Counted from the stretch's first letter, positions 17,144 through 28,519 are shown. The stretch is DNA of 64,000 nucleotides from Myxococcales bacterium UBA1660 (GCA_002320815.1 DCLA01000123.1:82267-146266); one strand, 5' to 3'. A program made the numbers and translations. The notes: a model not told the origin generated them from the letters alone.

Positions 17144-18127
17144 TCAGGGGGTGAGGACCAGCTTGCCGATGGTCTGGCGCGCCTGGAGCCGGGCGAGGGC
17201 GGCCGGGGCGTCGCGGAGCGGGTGGGTCTCGCTGACCAGCGGCCGCACCGCGCCCGCGCGCCAGAGCTCGTTCAGCGCGTCCTGGGCGTCCCGACAGACC
17301 TGGGGGCGATGCTCGAAGTAAGGCCCCCAGTGCACGCCGACGATGTCCACGTTCTTCAGCATGATCCGGTTGGCCGCCATCTCCGGGATGCGGCCCGAGG
17401 CGAAGCCGACCACCAGGAGGCGCGCCTCCCAGGCGAGGATCTTGGTGGAGAGGTCGAAGGCGTCCCCGCCCACCGGGTCGTAGACCACGTCGACACCGCG
17501 GCCGCCGGTGAGCTCCCGGACCTTCGGCATCCAGGAGTCGTCGCGGTAGCTGAAGGCGTGGTCGGCGCCCTCGTCGCGGACGAGCTGGAGCTTGGGCTCG
17601 CTGCCGGCGGTGCCGATGACGGTCGCCCCGAGGGCCTTGGCGATCTGCACCGCGGCGAGCCCCACGCCCCCGGCCGCCGCGTGGACCAACACCGTCTCCC
17701 CCGCCCGCAGCCGTCCGCGGGTCACCAGCCCCACGTAGCTGGTCTGGTAGACCACGCCCATGGCCGCGGCGACCTCGAAGGGCGTCTCGGCGGGCAACCG
17801 GAAGACCCGCTCCGCCGGCGCCACCAGGTGCGTGGCGTAGGCCCCGAAAGGCACCAGCGCGAGCGCCCGGTCGCCCACCGCCACGTGCTCGACCTCGGCG
17901 CCCACCGCCTCCACCACGCCCGCCGCCTCGCCGCCGGGCGCGAAGGGGAGCTCGGGCTTCAGCTGGTACTTCCCCCTGGTGATCAGCAGGTCGAAGAAGT
18001 TGCAGCCGATGGCCTCGGTCCGCAGCCGCACCTCGTGCGGACCGGGCTCCCCCGGTTCGAAGGGTCGGGCCTCCAGCGCCGCGGGGCCCCCCAGCTCGCT
18101 CACCTGCATGCGATAGACGTCGCTCAT
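17144..18127 (-). CDS. Zinc-free MDR-family quinone oxidoreductase (QOR-like)
   Basis: 327 residues. The N-terminal GroES-like domain has IGCNFFDLLITRGKYQ and LPFAPGGEAAGVV. The Rossmann domain has the NADPH-binding HAAAGGVGLAAVQIAKALG. The cysteine ligands of zinc alcohol dehydrogenases are absent, which places it with NADPH:quinone reductases such as QorA and with related enoyl reductases. It reduces quinones or electrophilic enones in the cytoplasm. It starts 40 bases after the CbiX stop and ends 81 bases before the M61 gene, so it may share a transcript with them. The real substrate is unknown. Confidence 0.85.
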   Translation of the reverse strand: MSDVYRMQVSELGGPAALEARPFEPGEPGPHEVRLRTEAIGCNFFDLLITRGKYQLKPELPFAPGGEAAGVVEAVGAEVEHVAVGDRALALVPFGAYATHLVAPAERVFRLPAETPFEVAAAMGVVYQTSYVGLVTRGRLRAGETVLVHAAAGGVGLAAVQIAKALGATVIGTAGSEPKLQLVRDEGADHAFSYRDDSWMPKVRELTGGRGVDVVYDPVGGDAFDLSTKILAWEARLLVVGFASGRIPEMAANRIMLKNVDIVGVHWGPYFEHRPQVCRDAQDALNELWRAGAVRPLVSETHPLRDAPAALARLQARQTIGKLVLTP

Positions 18128-18167
18128 ACCGATGGGGTCGCACGGGGAGCGCGCGCGTTCAACGAGG

Positions 18168-18536
18168 TCAGGCGAGGCCGGCGATGGTCAGTGCGGCTTC
18201 CACCAGGAGCGCATGGGGACCGAAGGGGCCGGTCACGCGGCGCTCCACGCCGGGGTGCTTGGCCGCGGCCTCGGCGACCAGCCGCGGGATGTCCTCCCGG
18301 GCGTGGCGGCCGTCGGCGAGGAACCAGGGGAAGACCACCACGCTCTCGGCGCCCGCGGCGACGCAGGCGTCGAAGGCCTGGGCGATGGTCGGTTCGGCGA
18401 GCTCCATGTGGGCCACCTCCACGATGGCCCCGGGCCCCATCCGCTCCCGCGCGAGCTTCGCGACCGCGGCGAGGTTCTCGTTCGCCGCCGCGCGCCGGGA
18501 ACCGTGATCGACCAGGAGGAGCGCCGTTCTCACCAT
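18168..18536 (-). CDS. Short-form CbiX/SirB-like sirohydrochlorin chelatase
   Basis: 122 residues, one CbiX domain (the CbiX-S size class; the long enzymes have two). The first metal-binding His is in LLVDHGSRR, the second in FLADGRHAREDIPRL, and the ELAEPTI segment matches the family. It would insert iron or cobalt into sirohydrochlorin for sirohaem or cobalamin. Short forms act as homodimers. No other tetrapyrrole gene is nearby, so the in vivo metal cannot be told. ATG 18536 is chosen because the fold begins at once; the upstream in-frame sequence looks non-coding. Confidence 0.75.
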   Translation of the reverse strand: MVRTALLLVDHGSRRAAANENLAAVAKLARERMGPGAIVEVAHMELAEPTIAQAFDACVAAGAESVVVFPWFLADGRHAREDIPRLVAEAAAKHPGVERRVTGPFGPHALLVEAALTIAGLA

Positions 18537-18676
18537 GGCCGGAGAGTGGAGCCAGTCGGCTCGGGCGTCGACCCGATGGGCAGGCGGGAACGTGGCGGTG
18601 AGGCGCAATGTCTCGCTCGCGGCGGGGCCCGCCTTGCGCCGGTCGTTGGAACGGTGACTGCAATGGGCGCGGCCCC

Positions 18677-20014
18677 ATGAACCAGTCCTCCGTTCGCCAC
18701 GTCTTCGTGATGGGTCCCGATCCCGTCCACGCTTCTTCCCTCGAGGCCATCGCCGCCACCGACCCCAGCCTGCGGATCCATGGGCTCCTCTCCCTCGACG
18801 AGGTGGTCCACTTCGACGCGCTGCAAATGGACCGCATCCTCGGCCACGCCGAGAAGGAGCTCCGCGAGCACGAGGAGAGCGGCGAGCGCGTCGACGCCGT
18901 GATCGCCCAGTGGGACTTCCCGACGTCGCTCCTGGTCCCGCGACTCTGCGCCCGCCGCGGGCTCCGCTCGCCCGCTTTGGACAGCGTGGTGCGCTGCGCC
19001 CACAAGTACTGGAGCCGGGTGGCGCAGATGGAGTCCATTCCCGAGTACACGCCGCGCTACGCGCTGGTCGACCCCTTCGCCGAGGACGCCCACGTGATCG
19101 ATCTGGACTTCCCCTTCTGGCTCAAGCCGGTGGTCGGCTTCAGCTCCCAGCTCGGTTTCCGCATCGACTCCCCGAACGACATGGACGACGCGCTGGCCGA
19201 GATCCGGGCCAAGATCGAGCGCCTGGCCGCGCCCTTCGACGAGCTCCTCGAGCGCGTCGGCGTGAGCGAGGATCTGCGAGCCCTGAGCGGCCGGATGTGC
19301 CTCGCCGAGGAGTACCTCGGCGGCATCGAGCTGGCCCACGAGGGCCACGTCCAGAACGGCGAGGTGCACCTCCATGGGACCCTGGAGATGATCCGCGAAG
19401 ACGAGACCTTCACCCGCTTCATCTGGCCCAGCGAGCAACCCCAGGGGGTCTTCGACCGGATGGCCGACGCCACCACGCGCTTCCTGAAGCACATCGGCTT
19501 CGACGATGGCTGCTTCAACGCCGAGTACTTCTGGGACCCGGAGACCGACCGACTCTCGGTGATCGAGTTCAACCCGCGGATGTCCCAGTCCCACGCGCCC
19601 TTGGCCGAGCGCACCGACGGATGCAGCAACCACCAGATCGCCGTGGACGTGGCCCTCGGGCAGACGCCTCGCTTTCAGCCGGGCGCGGGGGAGCACGCCC
19701 GGAGCGCGAAGTTCCTGGTGCGTACCAAGAAGGACGGGCGCGTGCTGAAGACTCCCACCGAGGAGGAGATGAAGGCGCTCCACGACCGCTTCCCCTCGGC
19801 GACGATCTCCATCTGCTGCAAGGAGGGCGAGCAGCTCGGTGAGCTCGTCGACCAGGACGCCTACACCTACAAGGTCGCGGAGGTCTTCCTGGGCGGCGCG
19901 TCCCAGGAGGACATGCTCGCCACCTACGCCGAGGTGGTGAAGGCGCTTCCCTACGAGATCGAAGGGGTCGATCTCTCGGAGGACACCGTGGGGAACCGCG
20001 AGTCCGCTCGATGA
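18677..20014 (+). CDS. ATP-grasp domain protein (carboxylate-amine ligase-like)
   Basis: 445 residues, cytoplasmic. The N-terminal pre-ATP-grasp part ends at SPALDSVVRCAHKYWSR. The ATP-grasp core shows FPFWLKPVVGFSSQLGFRI (ATP lysine and glycine-rich loop), MCLAEEYLGGIELAHEG, and the metal-binding end FNAEYFWD and VIEFNPRMSQSHAPL. The family joins a carboxylate to an amine through an acyl-phosphate, as in biotin carboxylase, carnosine synthase or dipeptide ligases. The stop overlaps the start of a CocE/NonD hydrolase gene by ATGA, so the pair should be made together. The substrates are unknown. Confidence 0.75.
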   Translation: MNQSSVRHVFVMGPDPVHASSLEAIAATDPSLRIHGLLSLDEVVHFDALQMDRILGHAEKELREHEESGERVDAVIAQWDFPTSLLVPRLCARRGLRSPALDSVVRCAHKYWSRVAQMESIPEYTPRYALVDPFAEDAHVIDLDFPFWLKPVVGFSSQLGFRIDSPNDMDDALAEIRAKIERLAAPFDELLERVGVSEDLRALSGRMCLAEEYLGGIELAHEGHVQNGEVHLHGTLEMIREDETFTRFIWPSEQPQGVFDRMADATTRFLKHIGFDDGCFNAEYFWDPETDRLSVIEFNPRMSQSHAPLAERTDGCSNHQIAVDVALGQTPRFQPGAGEHARSAKFLVRTKKDGRVLKTPTEEEMKALHDRFPSATISICCKEGEQLGELVDQDAYTYKVAEVFLGGASQEDMLATYAEVVKALPYEIEGVDLSEDTVGNRESAR

Positions 20015-22044
20015 AGGTCGTCTCTCCCGACGAGCTCCCCCACCGAGTCCGCGCGGTGGAGAACCTCTGGATCCCGATGGCGGACGGTACCCGGCTCGCG
20101 GCTCGGATGTGGATCCCCGAGAGCGCCGAGGAGCGGCCGGTCCCGGCGGTCTTCGAGTACATCCCCTACCGCAAGCGGGACCTCAGCCGGCAGCGGGACT
20201 CCATCCACGGGCCCTACCTCGCCGGGCACGGCTACGCCTTTCTACGCATCGACATCCGCGGCTGCGGCGACTCGGAGGGACACATCCTCGACGAGTACAC
20301 CGAGGTCGAGATCGACGACGGCGTGCGCATCGTCGAGTGGCTCGCCGAGCAGCCCTGGTGCGATGGCCGGGTGGGTCTGATGGGGATCAGCTGGGGTGGC
20401 TTCAACGCGCTCCAGATCGCCGCGCGCCGCCCGCCCGCGCTCGGTGCCATCGTGAGCGCGTGCTCCACCGACGACACCTATCGGGACAACCTGCATTTCA
20501 TGGGCGGTGCGCTCCTGGGCGACAACCTCTCGGAGGCGACCACGATGTTCGCCTTCCAGACCTTGCCACCCGACCCGGCGGTGGTGGGGGACCGGTGGCG
20601 CGAGATGTGGCACGAGCGCCTCGAACACGGGGACCCCTGGTTGAAGCCCTGGCTCGAGCACCAACATCGCGACGACTTCTACCGCTCCACCTCGGTCTGC
20701 GAGGACTATGGCGCCATCCAGGTGCCGGTGATGGCGGTGAGCGGTTGGGCCGACGCGTTCTCCAACGCCGTCTTTCGCCTGATGGAGCACCTGGAGGTCC
20801 CGCGCATGGGGCTCATCGGCCCCTGGAGTCACACCTACCCGCACCTCGGCGTGCCCGGCCCGGCCATCGGCTTCCTCCAGGAGGTCCGCCGCTGGTTCGA
20901 TCACTGGCTCCGCGGCGAAGAGACCGGCGTGGAGCGCGAGCCGCGCCTGCGGGTGTGGATGCAGGACAGCGTCCCCCCGCAGTTCTCGGTCTACGCCGAG
21001 CGCCCCGGCCGGTGGATCGCGGCCGACGAGTGGCCCGCGGCGAGCGTCGAGGACCGTCCTTGGCAGCTCACCCGCCGGCGGCTCCTCCCGCCCGAGGCCG
21101 TCCACGACGAGACCCCCGACGAGGTCTCGGTGCGCTCGCCCCTCACCGTGGGCCTCAGCGCGGGCAAGTGGTGCAGCTACGTGACCACCCCCGACCTCCC
21201 CGGAGATCAACGGGAGGACGACGGCGGGTCGCTGGTCTTCGACAGCGTGCGCTTGAACGAGCCCCTGGAGATCCTGGGGGAGCCCGTGGCCGAGCTCGTG
21301 GTCTCGGCCGACGCACCCGTGGCGCAGATCGCCGTGCGGCTCAGCGACCGACTCCCCGACGACCGGGTCACCCGGGTCACCTACGGGGTGCTCAACCTGA
21401 CCCACCGGGAGGGGTCGACGCAGCCGCGCCCCCTCGAGCCCGGTGAGAAGGTGCGCGTGCGCGTCCCGCTGAATGCGGTGGCGCAGCGCTTTCCGCGGGG
21501 ACATCGCCTGCGCCTCTCGGTCTCCAGCTCCTACTGGCCGCTCATCTGGCCGTCGCCCACCCACGCGCGGGTGACGGTGTATCCCCACGAGAGCCATTTG
21601 CACCTACCCGTGCGCGCGCCGCGTTCCGGTGAGGGGACCGTGGAGCTGCCGCCGCCCGAAGGATGCGCCCCGGGCGAACGGGTCGTGGTGCGCCCCGGCG
21701 AGGTCAACTGGCACATCGTCCGCAACCTGGCGACCAACGTCTCCGAGCTCCAGGTGGTGCGCCACGACGGCCACTTTCGAATCCCGGAGATCGATCTCGA
21801 GGTGATCCAGCGGACCTTCGAGGAGTACGGATCCCGGGCGGACGACTACGGCAGCATTCGGGGCGAGACCCGCACCGAACGCGGGTTCTCGCGCGGGGAC
21901 TGGACGACGCGGGTGGAGACCCGGACCGTGCTCACCTCGACCCCCCAGGCCTTCCGCATGCACGCCACCCTCGATGCTTACGAGGGCGACCAGCGCGTCT
22001 TCGGCCGGACCTGGGACCACGACATCGAGCGCCGCTGGGTCTGA
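20011..22044 (+). CDS. CocE/NonD-family (S15-like) hydrolase
   Basis: 677 residues. The alpha/beta-hydrolase domain has FLRIDIRGCGDSEG, the nucleophile elbow GISWGGF (Ser127), Asp in VSGWADAFSN and His in GPWSHTYPH. A jelly-roll C-terminal domain follows (VSVRSPLTVGLSAG and on). The family includes cocaine esterase, X-Pro dipeptidyl peptidase and amino-acid ester or glutaryl acylases. There is no signal peptide. The last 130 residues (from about WHIVRNLATN) are longer than in CocE. Translational coupling to the ATP-grasp ligase suggests that it hydrolyses the ligase product or a related amide or ester. Confidence 0.8.
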   Translation: MKVVSPDELPHRVRAVENLWIPMADGTRLAARMWIPESAEERPVPAVFEYIPYRKRDLSRQRDSIHGPYLAGHGYAFLRIDIRGCGDSEGHILDEYTEVEIDDGVRIVEWLAEQPWCDGRVGLMGISWGGFNALQIAARRPPALGAIVSACSTDDTYRDNLHFMGGALLGDNLSEATTMFAFQTLPPDPAVVGDRWREMWHERLEHGDPWLKPWLEHQHRDDFYRSTSVCEDYGAIQVPVMAVSGWADAFSNAVFRLMEHLEVPRMGLIGPWSHTYPHLGVPGPAIGFLQEVRRWFDHWLRGEETGVEREPRLRVWMQDSVPPQFSVYAERPGRWIAADEWPAASVEDRPWQLTRRRLLPPEAVHDETPDEVSVRSPLTVGLSAGKWCSYVTTPDLPGDQREDDGGSLVFDSVRLNEPLEILGEPVAELVVSADAPVAQIAVRLSDRLPDDRVTRVTYGVLNLTHREGSTQPRPLEPGEKVRVRVPLNAVAQRFPRGHRLRLSVSSSYWPLIWPSPTHARVTVYPHESHLHLPVRAPRSGEGTVELPPPEGCAPGERVVVRPGEVNWHIVRNLATNVSELQVVRHDGHFRIPEIDLEVIQRTFEEYGSRADDYGSIRGETRTERGFSRGDWTTRVETRTVLTSTPQAFRMHATLDAYEGDQRVFGRTWDHDIERRWV

Positions 22045-22059
22045 GCCCGAGAGCCCCAC

Positions 22060-22099
22060 GCGAAACGGGCGACCCCGGATGCGGGGTCGCCCGTTTCGC
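22060..22099. terminator. Strong bidirectional terminator
   Basis: A perfect 17-bp stem (22060-22076 with 22083-22099) and a six-base loop between the convergent CocE and dodecin genes. The arms start with GCGAAACGGGC, so each strand ends in a GTTTCGC tail. Confidence 0.8.
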
Positions 22100-22116
22100 A
22101 TGGGCTCGGCGAGCCG

Positions 22117-22320
22117 TCAGTCGTTGAGAACGAACGTGACCTTCAGGCCGACGCGGTACTCCTTGATGACACCGTTCTCGATCGCCATCTTCTGGTCCTT
22201 CACCCAAGCGCCCTGAACGTTCTTCAGGGTTTTGTTCGCGCGTTCGATGCCCTTGGTGATGGCGTCCTCGAAGCTGACGGTGGAGCTGGCGATGATCTCG
22301 GTGACTTTGGCGACGCTCAT
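22117..22320 (-). CDS. Dodecin (flavin-binding)
   Basis: 67 residues, the normal size of dodecins. The sequence runs MSVAKVTEIIASSTVSFEDA, then AITKGIERANKTL and GAWVKDQKM, and ends in a beta-strand pair (EYRVGLKVTFVLND). Dodecins form hollow dodecamers that bind flavins, with an aromatic residue stacking on the isoalloxazine; the Trp in GAWVKDQK fits this role. They store riboflavin or FMN and quench light damage. A GGGGGGAAGGA ribosome-binding stretch precedes the ATG. It lies beside NAD salvage genes but has its own 3' terminator and no shared promoter is visible. Confidence 0.93.
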   Translation of the reverse strand: MSVAKVTEIIASSTVSFEDAITKGIERANKTLKNVQGAWVKDQKMAIENGVIKEYRVGLKVTFVLND

Positions 22321-22404
22321 GGTCGTCCTTCCCCCCGGGGTTCCGGGTCTCTCTGAGTGAAGTCCGGACCTAGGGCTCGCCCCCCGTGCCGCAAGGACGT
22401 TCCC

Positions 22405-23034
22405 TCACGCCTCGAAGTCGTCGAGGTCGACGACGGTGACCCCTCGAGCGGCGAGCTGGTGGAGGGCGGCTTCGCCGTCGGTGGGCTTCAGGTTCACCGC
22501 GCGGACGCCGTCGCGGACCAGGGTGACCCGGAAGCCGAGCTGAGCCGCGTCCAGGGCGGTGAACTTCACGCAGTAGTCGGTGGCCACCCCGAGGACCACG
22601 ACCTCTTCGACCTGCCGCTCCTGGAGGAAGGCGCCGAGCCCGGTGGCCTTGCGGTGCCCGTTGTCGAAGAACGCGCTGTAGCTGTCGATGGCCGGGTCGG
22701 TGCCCTTCTGGAAGACGGTCACCCCCTGGGGCGCGAGGTCGAAGTCGAGGCCCGGCGCGAACGCCGCGCCCGCGGTGCCCTGGACGCAGTGGTCGGGCCA
22801 CATGACCTGGGGGAGGCCGGCGAGCTCGCCCATCTCGCCCGGCGCCTTGCCCGGGTGCTGCGACGCGAAGGAGCCGTGGTCCGCCGGATGCCAGTCCTGG
22901 CTGGCGACCACCAGGTCGAAGTGGGGCATCAGCGCGTTGGCCACCGGGACCACCGCGAAGCCGTCGGGCACCGCCAGGGCGCCTCCGGGCATGAAGTCGT
23001 TCTGGATGTCCACCAGGATGAGGGCGCGGGTCAT
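22405..23034 (-). CDS. pncA: Nicotinamidase
   Basis: 209 residues of the isochorismatase fold. The triad is Asp9 (LILVDIQNDF), the Lys in FQKGTD and Cys155 (ATDYCVKFTA). The metal-binding DWHPADH lies between them. It hydrolyses nicotinamide to nicotinate, the first step of Preiss-Handler salvage. AAGGAG precedes the ATG. It begins 34 bases after the nrtR stop on the same strand, so it is probably the last gene of the pncB-prs-nadE-nrtR operon. The in-frame extension upstream (MAPPSPTEGDP) is unlikely because it sits before the ribosome-binding site. Confidence 0.92.
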   Translation of the reverse strand: MTRALILVDIQNDFMPGGALAVPDGFAVVPVANALMPHFDLVVASQDWHPADHGSFASQHPGKAPGEMGELAGLPQVMWPDHCVQGTAGAAFAPGLDFDLAPQGVTVFQKGTDPAIDSYSAFFDNGHRKATGLGAFLQERQVEEVVVLGVATDYCVKFTALDAAQLGFRVTLVRDGVRAVNLKPTDGEAALHQLAARGVTVVDLDDFEA

Positions 23035-23068
23035 GGGGTCTCCTTCGGTCGGCGAGGGCGGGGCCATC

Positions 23069-23763
<695 letters not shown>

Positions 23764-23767
<4 letters not shown>

Positions 23768-25727
23768 CTCGCGCCTCGGCGCTTCAGCTCGGCGAGCTCG
23801 GCGGCGTAGCCTCCGGAGAGGATCGGGAAGCGACACCAGGTCTTGGGATCGAGGTTCTTGTCGTCGACGTGGAAGCTCGCGGCGTAGCGCTCGCGCTTCC
23901 ACTGGTTGCGACACCAGAGCTGGTAGAACTTCACCACCCAGCCGCGCATGGTCTCCGCGGGGACCTCCGGGAACTCCACCCGCATCATCGCGAAGGCCTC
24001 TTCCGGGAACTTCTTGTCCCGGATGGCCACCCGCTCGATGGCGTCGAGGACCGGGTAGGGCATCAGGTCGCCCTCGTCGGTCTGGCCCTCGTCCTGGGGT
24101 CGGAGCTCGGCGGTGGGCTGCTGGGCGTTGACCGCGTTCACCGCCGGGAAGGGACCCACGTCCGGGGCGCCCTCGGTCTCCAGCCAGCGGAGCCACTCGC
24201 GGAGGAAGGCCTTGTCGATGCCGGCGATGGGCGAGATGCCGCCGGAGGTGTCGCCGTCCATCGTCGCATAGCCCACCGCCGCTTCCGAGCGGTTCGAGGT
24301 GGAGACCAAGATCTGTCCGCGGGCGTTGGCGATGAGCCAGATGGAGGGCGAGCGCACCCGGGCCTGGATGTTCTGGAGCGCGATGTCGTCGGCCTCCCAG
24401 GTGAGGTCCCGATCGAGCGCCTTCTCCACCAGCGCGACGTAGCCCTCCACCAGGGCGTCGACGTCGAGCTCGTAGTGGTCGGCGCCCACCGCCTCGGCCA
24501 CGGCGCGCGCGGCGTTCCGGGTGACGTCGCCGGAGTTGCGGGTCGCCTGGTAGGCGGTGGTCAGGACCCGCCGGGTCAGCTCGGTGGCGTCCGGGGCGTC
24601 GGCGATGGCGCGGATGTGACCCAGCCGCTCCTTGGCGCCTTCCAGGCCCAGCTCGCTCACGGCCATGTCCACCATGATGCGCACCAGGCAGACGCAGGCC
24701 GTGCTGTCGGCGCCACCGCTCAGCGAGACCACGTAGCCGCGCACCCGCGCCTTGCGCAGGTAGTCGAAGAGGGCCAGCGCGATGACCCGAGCGAAGGCCT
24801 CCTCCTTGGAGTAGTCGGTGGGCTGCAGGCGGACGAAGGTCTCCGGGCCCAGGTCCGGGAAGTCGAAGTCCACCCGGATGGCGTCCTCCCGGGGGTCGGG
24901 CTCGTAGCTCGCGGTGCGCGCACGCTGGAGCCGGGTGAAGTCCACGTCGATCAGGCTGTGGGCGATGCCCACGTCGGCGAAGCTGAAGCGGGTGGTCTCG
25001 GCAACCAGCGTGCCTGCCGAGGCCACCATGCCGCCCCCGTCGTAGACGATGCGGCCGGCCTCGTTGCCCAGCAGGTTGGCGTAGAGGTAGCTCACCCCGA
25101 AGGCCCGGGAGCCCTCAAGGACCAGCCGGCGCCGGATGTCCTGCTTGCCGAAGGCGAAATGACTCGCGCTCGGGTTCATGATCACGTCGATGCCCTGGAG
25201 CGAGAGGCGGCTGCCGGGGCGCGCGGCGACCCAGGCGTCCTCGCAGATCTCGAACCCGATGAGCAGGTCGCCGATGTCGAAGATCAGGTCCCCGAAGGCG
25301 TACTTCTTGCGGCCCTTGTGGAGGGTGGCCACCTCGCCCGAGGGCCAGGCCTTGAACCACCGCGGCTCGTAGTGGAGCCCGTCGCCGGCGAGGAACTTCT
25401 TGGCCACCAGGCCCGCGATGGAGCCGTCGACCAGGAGCGCGGCGCAGTTGTAGACCGCGCCGCGCAGCTCCACCGGCAGGCCCAGGCTGATCACCATCCC
25501 GTCGCTGGCGGGCGCCAGCGCCTCGAGTCGCTCCCAGGCCTCGTCGAGGAGCTTCGAGGCGTGGAACATGTCCTCGCAGCCGTAGCCGGTGATGCACAGC
25601 TCCGGCAGGCAGAGCACGGTGACCCCGGCGTCGCGCGCCTGGGTGATCGCCATGCGGATGCGCTGCTCGTTGCCGTCCCAGTCGAACGGGGTCTGGTTGA
25701 GGACCCCCACGCCCATGCGGATGCGCT

Positions 25728-25731
<4 letters not shown>
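23764..25731 (-). CDS. nadE: Glutamine-dependent NAD+ synthetase
   Basis: 655 residues: an N-terminal nitrilase-type glutaminase domain (about 1-290; catalytic Glu in CLPELCITGYGCEDMF, Lys in HKGRKKYAFG, Cys in GFEICEDAW) and a C-terminal synthetase domain with the PP-loop SLSGGADST. Ammonia from glutamine is channelled to adenylated nicotinate adenine dinucleotide. The length and domain order match the long NadE class. GTG 25731 overlaps the prs stop (GTGA). It is the third gene of the NAD salvage operon. Confidence 0.93.
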
Positions 25732-26698
<967 letters not shown>

Positions 26699-26702
<4 letters not shown>

Positions 26703-28156
26703 CGGTGCTTCTCTCGGTGACTCTCGGTGATGGACTCGCGAACGCGCGCGAGGCGCGCGTCCAGGCCCACGAAGTGGCGGGCGTCGGTGGTGCGCTCGCG
26801 GAGCGCCGCGGGCAAGGCGTCCACGCTGGCCCGGGCGCGCTCGCGGGCGGTGGCGAGGGGCTCGGCGGGGTCGGTGCGGCGCCCGGCGGCGAGCACCGGC
26901 CGGAGCAGCTCGTGACCCTCCGCGTCGGCGGGGACGGCCCGGGCGGCGCCGGTCTCCGGTCCCACCAGCGGCGCGTCGCCGAGGCCGAGGGTCTCGTCGT
27001 AGATGGCGTCGGCGACCCACTCGCCGCCGCGCATGAAGCGCCGCACGCCGAGCTGCCCGGGGATCGACCGCTTGGCCGGCGTGCTGCTGACCTTCATGCG
27101 GTACTCCCAGTCGGCGCTGGGTTCCTCGCGGATGGCGCCGAGCTTGTAGACGGCGCCCAGCGAGGGCTGGTCGTAGGCGGTGGTCAGTCGCGTCCCCACG
27201 CCCCAGACGTCGATGCGCGCGCCCCGCTCCTTGAGCGCGGTGATGGCGTGCTCGTCCAGATCGCCGGAGGCGACGATGGTGGCCGCAGGGAAGCCCGCCT
27301 CGTCCAGGATGCGCCGGGCGCCGATGCTGAGCTCGGCCATGTCCCCGCTGTCCAAGCGGATGCCCACCATCTCGTGGCCGGCGGCGCGGAGCTGCGCGCC
27401 GACCTCGGTGGCGACCCGGGTGCCCTCGAGGCTGTCGTAGGTGTCGACCAGGAAGACGCTGCCCCCGGGGAAGGCCTCGGCGTAGGTCTCGAAGGCCTCC
27501 CGCTCGGTGTCGAAGGCCATGACCCAGCTGTGCGCGTGGGTCCCCTTCACCGGGATCCCGTAGCGCATCCCGGCCAGCACGTTGCTGGTCGCGTCGCAGC
27601 CGCCGACGAACGCCGCCCGCGACGCGGAGGCCCCGCCGTCCGGCCCGTGGGAGCGGCGCAGGCCGAACTCGAGGACCGGCTCCCGTTCGCCGCCCTGGCC
27701 GCGCGCCGCGTCGCAGACTCGCGCGGCCTTGGTGGCCACCAGGGTCTGGAAGCCGACCAGGTTGAGCAGCGTGGTCTCCACGAGCTGCGCCTGGAGCAGC
27801 GGCCCCTCGACGCGGAGCAGTGGCTCGTGGGGGAAGACCACCGTGCCCTCGGGGACGGTGTGGACGTCGAGCTCGCACCGGAGGTCCGCCAAGGAGTCGA
27901 GGAAGGCGCTGGGGAAGAGCGGGGTGTCGTCTTCCTTCCGCAGGGAGCCGAGGTAGGCGAGCTCTTCGGGAGAGAAGTCGAGCTCCTCCAGGTAGGTCAG
28001 CGCGTCGTCGAGCCCCGCCGCGATGGCGTAGGCCCCGCCGAAGGGCGGGCGCCGGTAGAAGAGATGGAAGACCGCGCGCTGCTCGGCGATGCCCGCCTTC
28101 CAATAGCCGCAGGCCATCGTGAGTTGGTACAGGTCGGTGGAGAGCGTGAGGTCCAT
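26699..28156 (-). CDS. pncB: Nicotinate phosphoribosyltransferase
   Basis: 485 residues. STDLYQLTMACGYW opens the family, and FVGGCDATSNVLAG, KGTHAHSWVMAF (the phosphorylated histidine region) and RLDSGDMAELS follow. It condenses nicotinate with PRPP, driven by ATP, to nicotinate mononucleotide. It leads the operon pncB-prs-nadE-nrtR and starts 30 bases downstream of a perfect palindrome (28186-28206). GGAAGGA lies before the ATG. The adenylyltransferase NadD that should act between PncB and NadE is not in this window. Confidence 0.93.
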
Positions 28157-28185
28157 GACGATCCTTCCGCCGCCGGCTCGGCGAC

Positions 28186-28206
28186 ATAGTGTTGTTTAGA
28201 CACTAT
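28186..28206 (-). promoter_or_regulatory. Predicted NrtR operator palindrome
   Basis: Perfect 7-bp arms ATAGTGT (28186-28192) and ACACTAT (28200-28206) around seven bases. It is AT-rich in a GC-rich region and sits 30 bases before pncB, inside the 3' end of smr (stop codon at 28196-28198). NrtR sites are palindromes of about this size, and the repressor gene lies in the same operon, so autoregulation by NrtR is the likely function. Confidence 0.65.
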
Positions 28207-28519
28207 CTCCGGAGCCGTCAACGCAGCGGTCGCCGATTTCGAGCTCCACCAGGGTCGCGCCCCAGCCGCTGCGGTCGGTGGCCAGCCCGAAGTGGCGGAC
28301 GTCGGAGCGGCGCTCGAGCCGCGCGTGCACCGTGCGGCGCAGGACGCCCTTGCCCTTGCCGTGGATCAGCCGGACGTGCGCGATGCCCTGGTCCCGGCAC
28401 TCGTCGAGGTAGGCGTCGACCACGTCGCCGACTTCGGCGGGGCGGAAGTGGTGGAGGTCGAGGACTCCGTCGATGGGCACCGCGACCGCGGCGTCGGGAT
28501 CCTCGTCGGGCTCGCTCAT
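28196..28519 (-). CDS. Smr-domain protein
   Basis: 107 residues. The domain is of the MutS2 C-terminal (Smr) type: LDLHHFRPAEVGDVVDAYL in place of LDLHG, then HVRLIHGKGKGVLR, the catalytic-loop motif. Smr domains cut or nick branched DNA or RNA. Small stand-alone Smr proteins are common and their target is usually unknown. The start overlaps the stop of the GDPD gene by ATGA. Its last codons overlap the predicted NrtR operator. Confidence 0.8.
   Translation of the reverse strand: MSEPDEDPDAAVAVPIDGVLDLHHFRPAEVGDVVDAYLDECRDQGIAHVRLIHGKGKGVLRRTVHARLERRSDVRHFGLATDRSGWGATLVELEIGDRCVDGSGDSV

Noticed and set aside
18590..18640. GGAAC-type ECF promoter between cbiX and the ATP-grasp gene
   Set aside because: The GGAACG and GTCTC boxes are there, but the spacing is poor and GGAAC is common in such DNA.
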